Shown here one piece after another: positions 61,166 to 64,000 of a stretch of 64,000 bases of DNA. Every line of letters starts with the position of its first letter. Within the stretch, counting starts at the first letter, position 1. Both the position numbers and the translations under genes were made by a program. The notes under the pieces were generated by a model that was not told the origin of the DNA, made no database searches, and saw only the letters and a list, made by a program, of their open reading frames with translations. Origin of the DNA: Alistipes sp. (GTDB lineage Bacteria > Bacteroidota > Bacteroidia > Bacteroidales > Rikenellaceae); contig JAGBFA010000009.1 in the NCBI GenBank assembly GCA_017936685.1, positions 1-64,000 of the forward strand. Direction: 5' to 3'.

Positions 61166-62197
61166 CTATTTTTCGACCGCTGCCGAGTGGCGCATGACTC
61201 TTACCGAGTTGCATACGACCATCTTTGGCGGCAGCAGCATCTGCACGTCGGAGGAGCCGTCGCCCGAGATCTGCTGCATGAGTATGCGCATGGCCAGCGT
61301 ACACATCTCCGAGGTGGATTGGCTGATGCGCGTTATGGCAGGGTTGAGGTAATCCATATAGATCTGGTTGTCGAAGGCAACGATCGAGACATCGTCGGGT
61401 ATGCGCAGCCCCAGCTCGTGTATGGCTTTGAGCGTGCCTAACAGTATGGTATTGCTCAGCGCGAATATGGCCGACGGCGGATTGGGCGAGCTGAATGCCA
61501 ATTTGGTTTCGAGATAGCCGTTCTGAATGGTGAAGTCGTTGCCCACCACACGCGTCTGGGCTTCGAGTCCTGCGCGGCGCATGGCGGCGTGGTAGCCGTC
61601 GACGCGCTGCCGCGAGGGCATGGAGCGTTGTACGCCCTGAATGCAGAGAATGTCGCGATGCCCCATACCTATGAGATACTCCGTGGCATCGTAGCCGCCC
61701 TGTCGGTTGTCGGAGCAGACGTAGGGTAGCGAGGTGTTGGCGAAGTGACGGTCGATAAGCACCATCGGCACGTTGCGGTGTATGCTTTCCAGATATGCTG
61801 CGTCGTTGTCGGAGGTGACTATGACCATGCCGTCGACCTTGCGCGACATGAGCGACGATATGCCCTCGCGCTCGTTGGCCGCGTTTTCGAGCGTATCGAT
61901 GATTATCATCTGGTAGCCGAGCCTTTTGGCCTCGTGGATCATGGCACTGGCTATGTTGGCGAAATAGGGGTTGTCGATGCCCGGTATGATCAGTCCCAGA
62001 GTGTAGGTCTTGTTCAAGCGCAAACCTTTGGCCAACAGACTCGGGGTGTAGTTGCATCGCTCGGCTTCGCGCGAAATGATCTCGATGGCCTTCTTGCTTA
62101 TGCGATACTTTTCGGCCTGTCCGCTCAGTGCGCGTGAGACGGTGGATACCGAGAAACCGGTTCGCTGGGCTATGTCTATCAATGTCGCTTTCTGCAT
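61166..62197 (-). CDS. LacI-family transcriptional regulator
   Basis: A 343-residue repressor. Residues 3-50 form the LacI helix-turn-helix and hinge (TLIDIAQRTGFSVSTVSRAL, then NYTPSLLAKGLR), followed by a periplasmic-binding-protein-like sensor domain beginning TLGLIIPGIDNPYFANIASA. It is divergent from the ribokinase gene across 583 bases that contain two LacI-type palindromes, so it most likely represses the ribokinase-transporter operon and responds to ribose or a related sugar (inference). Confidence 0.92.
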   Translation of the reverse strand: MQKATLIDIAQRTGFSVSTVSRALSGQAEKYRISKKAIEIISREAERCNYTPSLLAKGLRLNKTYTLGLIIPGIDNPYFANIASAMIHEAKRLGYQMIIIDTLENAANEREGISSLMSRKVDGMVIVTSDNDAAYLESIHRNVPMVLIDRHFANTSLPYVCSDNRQGGYDATEYLIGMGHRDILCIQGVQRSMPSRQRVDGYHAAMRRAGLEAQTRVVGNDFTIQNGYLETKLAFSSPNPPSAIFALSNTILLGTLKAIHELGLRIPDDVSIVAFDNQIYMDYLNPAITRISQSTSEMCTLAMRILMQQISGDGSSDVQMLLPPKMVVCNSVRVMRHSAAVEK

Positions 62198-62519
62198 ATC
62201 TCCTTATCGTTTTTCTGTCGTGTTTACAATCAGGTTGCGCACGCCGCGAGACGTTCGCAGGCGGGATTGTCGTCGCTCTGTCCCTCTGCGTCGGGCGACC
62301 ATGCTCCGACCTGCTGCTATGGCCTGCTGTTTCGGTCTGCTGCTCCTCGGTCGACCGACACGGCATTTGCGGCCGGTTGCGGCGATGTATTCTCTGCCGA
62401 AATACGGCATAGGGGCATCTCCGTTTATAAGCACCTTATATATAATGGCCTTTCAATGCTGCGGCGTCGATACAAAAGTATTAAAAAAATACGGGTCGAA
62501 ATAAAAAAATATGAAAAAA

Positions 62520-62550
62520 TTTGTAGTTAATTAAAAAAATAGTACATTTG
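62520..62550 (+). promoter_or_regulatory. Promoter of rbsK
   Basis: TTTG at 62520-62523, 19 bases, TACATTTG at 62543-62550: full consensus. Predicted transcription start is near 62556, at the edge of the operator. Confidence 0.8.
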
Positions 62551-62556
62551 TATTGG

Positions 62557-62576
62557 TTACGCAAACGTTTGTGCAA
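62557..62576. promoter_or_regulatory. LacI-type operator O1
   Basis: TTACGCAAACGTTTGTGCAA is a 20-bp palindrome, 8 of 10 pairs matched, with the central CG and CAAACG/CGTTTG half sites typical of LacI/PurR/RbsR operators. It overlaps the predicted start of the rbsK transcript. Confidence 0.75.
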
Positions 62577-62701
62577 TCGGAATACGGAAAATAATAGCTT
62601 CGTTCCGTTGTAATTTTTGTAGGTGTTTTATAGTTTTTGTGCAGCAAAATCACAGTTTAAGTTAGTTCGGCAAGTATGTTTGCACAATTTTTATTCGATT
62701 A

Positions 62702-62717
62702 GCACAAATGTTTGCGC
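62702..62717. promoter_or_regulatory. LacI-type operator O2 (weaker)
   Basis: GCACAAATGTTTGCGC keeps the outer arms but has TG in place of the central CG. It lies 64 bases before the rbsK start and could bind the second head of a repressor tetramer. Confidence 0.5.
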
Positions 62718-62780
62718 AGCCATGATATCCCTGGAAAAAGGGTGTTTTACGGCTCAATTACTAAAAATTTTAATAAATGT

Positions 62781-63752
62781 ATGAATAAAATCGTCGTAGT
62801 AGGAAGTTCCAACACCGATATGACCGTGTGCTCCGAGCGTTTCCCGGAGTCGGGGCAGACGCTGCTCGGTGGGGAGTTTATGATGAGTCAGGGCGGCAAG
62901 GGTGCCAATCAGGCCGTGGCGATAGCGCGCTTAGGAGGCGAGGTTACGTTCGTGGCCAAGGTGGGCGACGACATGTTCGGTCGGGAATCGCGAAAGCTCT
63001 ATGCCAAGGAGGGCATCGACACCGATTATGTTTTCGTCGACGGGCAGACTCCTTCGGGTGTGGCGTTGATCAATGTCAATGCCGAGGGAGAGAACAGGAT
63101 CGTTGTGGCGTCGGGAGCCAATTATACGATTACCCGTGACGACATAGATCGCGCGGCCGAGGTCATTGCCCGCGCCGACATCGTGTTGATGCAGTTGGAG
63201 TCGCCCATAGAGTGCGTGGAGCATGCCGCCGAGATAGCCAGTCGCGGCGGAGCGAAGGTGATTCTGAATCCGGCTCCGGCGGCAGAGATTCCCGTGACGC
63301 TCTACGACAAGCTCTACGCCATTGTGCCCAACCAGACCGAGGCCTCGGCGTTGAGCGGTGTGGAGATAGTCGACCGCCAGAGTGCCGAGCGTGCGGCCGA
63401 GGTGCTGGCCTCGCGCGGCGTGGAGGTGGTCATCATCACCCTCGGCTCGGAGGGTGCATTGGTCTACGAGCACGGTCATGCCACTGTGGTCGATGCGCTG
63501 AAAGTGCGTGCCATCGATACCACGGCGGCCGGCGACACGTTCTGCGGAGGCCTGTGCGTGGCTTTGAGCGAAGGACGGTCGGTGTGCGAGGCGGTGCGTT
63601 TCGCCACGCGCTGTTCGGCCATATCCGTGACGCGTCACGGTGCGCAGCCCTCGATCCCATATCGCCGCGAGGTCGAACCGCAGCAGGAGCCGGCGGACAA
63701 TGCCGACAGAGGCGTGACGGCGATTCCGCGTGCGGCGGTGGCCGAAGCCTGA
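62781..63752 (+). CDS. rbsK: Ribokinase
   Basis: RbsK phosphorylates D-ribose to ribose 5-phosphate. The 323-residue PfkB-family protein has GSSNTDMTVCSERFPESGQT near residue 8, the GGKGANQAVAIARLGG signature near 41, and the C-terminal AIDTTAAGDTFCGGLCVAL near 250 with its catalytic Asp. The last 20 residues are an extra polar tail. The start at 62781 is chosen over an upstream in-frame codon because MNKIVVVGSSNTD matches the family. A transporter gene follows 35 bases later. Confidence 0.94.
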   Translation: MNKIVVVGSSNTDMTVCSERFPESGQTLLGGEFMMSQGGKGANQAVAIARLGGEVTFVAKVGDDMFGRESRKLYAKEGIDTDYVFVDGQTPSGVALINVNAEGENRIVVASGANYTITRDDIDRAAEVIARADIVLMQLESPIECVEHAAEIASRGGAKVILNPAPAAEIPVTLYDKLYAIVPNQTEASALSGVEIVDRQSAERAAEVLASRGVEVVIITLGSEGALVYEHGHATVVDALKVRAIDTTAAGDTFCGGLCVALSEGRSVCEAVRFATRCSAISVTRHGAQPSIPYRREVEPQQEPADNADRGVTAIPRAAVAEA

Positions 63753-63787
63753 GAAAGAATTTTTTGACTAACCTAAAATCATAAATT

Positions 63788-64000
63788 ATGTTTATCGTTG
63801 ACAGTTATATGCTTGCCGTGATATTCTGCTTTATCACGATGTTGTGCTGGGGCTCGTGGGGCAACACCCAGAAGCTGGCCGGCAGAACGTGGCGTTACGA
63901 GCTTTTCTACTGGGACTATGTCATCGGCATGGTGATCTTCGCAGCCCTGCTGGGCCTTACGATGGGCAGCACGGGCGACGAGGGCCGTCCGCTTGCCGAG
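63788..64000 (+). CDS. GRP/DMT-type sugar transporter (RbsU-like), N-terminal part
   Basis: Only the first 71 codons lie in the window. The sequence starts MFIVDSYMLAVIFCFITMLC, continues WGSWGNTQKLAGRTWRYELF and has two hydrophobic stretches (about residues 5-24 and 45-60). This opening matches Bacteroidetes members of the glucose/ribose porter group of drug-metabolite transporters. Position behind ribokinase, under a LacI regulator, supports a role in ribose uptake. The 3' end is cut by the window, so length and completeness are unknown. Confidence 0.75.
   Translation, partial: MFIVDSYMLAVIFCFITMLCWGSWGNTQKLAGRTWRYELFYWDYVIGMVIFAALLGLTMGSTGDEGRPLAE

Larger units (their letters stand above)
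62198..62780. promoter_or_regulatory. Divergent control region lacI-type/rbsK
   Basis: A 583-base gap without a gene. Its left half is GC-rich, its right half AT-rich. It holds the rbsK promoter (62520-62550), operator-like palindromes at 62557-62576 and 62702-62717, and a half site GTTTGCACAA near 62677. The predicted rbsK leader is about 220 bases. Confidence 0.65.

Noticed and set aside
59940..62366. 808-residue antisense ORF across the peptidase and LacI-type genes
   Set aside because: Spans two well-supported genes and a terminator; not protein-like.

Overview
The window is chromosomal DNA of a Bacteroidales bacterium, most likely Alistipes or a close Rikenellaceae relative (inference). 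The support is: about 60% GC in genes; promoters of the Bacteroidetes type (TTTG, 19-20 bases, TAnnTTTG) instead of -35/-10 boxes; PorX, the paired Skp/OmpH genes behind BamA, the frdCAB fumarate reductase with a b558-type cytochrome, a glycine-lipid acyltransferase pair, FISUMP and adhesin-like ladder proteins, and a long-insert MraY. It is mostly housekeeping sequence. I see no prophage, CRISPR array, transposase, tRNA or rRNA.

Layout. 1-418 is the end of an unknown gene. 1057-11680 holds tsaE, tig-clpP-clpX, transketolase and the frdCAB operon. 12122-15295 is an ECF sigma factor, its probable membrane anti-sigma factor and three exported proteins. 16065-21544 (minus strand) is nadK-uppS-bamA-skp-skp, divergent from pdxJ, an SGNH hydrolase, a CCA-adding enzyme and an AraC regulator. 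25614-28222 (minus) has a hypothetical gene and the acyltransferase pair. 28347-37389 is a division and cell-wall cluster: rsmH-ftsL-pbp-murE-mraY-murD-ftsW. Then come an S4 protein, a YeiH-type transporter, a thioesterase, tsaC, a small lipoprotein, yebC, ileS, a DksA-like protein, a large lipoprotein, adk/thiL, an outer-membrane barrel, cardiolipin synthase, greA, a three-repeat FISUMP protein, nudix-porX, an S9 peptidase, and a LacI regulator divergent from ribokinase and a transporter gene cut by the window end.

The most unusual content lies between genes. Almost every gap over 300 bases is filled by three families of dispersed hairpin repeats, here called R1, R2 and R3. R1 is a palindrome of about 125 bp that sits just after stop codons (tkt, frdB, dksA-like, skp, a lipoprotein, adk). 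R2 units are hairpins of about 30-43 bp, commonly paired head to head like enterobacterial BIMEs. R3 is a mosaic of about 147 bp. In R1 and R2 the paired arms change together from copy to copy, so the fold is conserved more than the sequence. The order gene 3' end, R1, a conserved linker of about 30 bases, then R2 occurs four times in the same orientation relative to the upstream gene. The FISUMP gene lies between two 235-bp direct repeats built from R2 units and has a nine-G run inside its promoter spacer.

Regulation that can be read from the sequence includes a LacI-type operator over the predicted start of the ribokinase transcript, ACGTAATTTT boxes between adk and thiL, and several gene-end hairpin terminators. 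Short ORFs inside the repeats and long antisense ORFs opposite GC-rich genes are treated as spurious.
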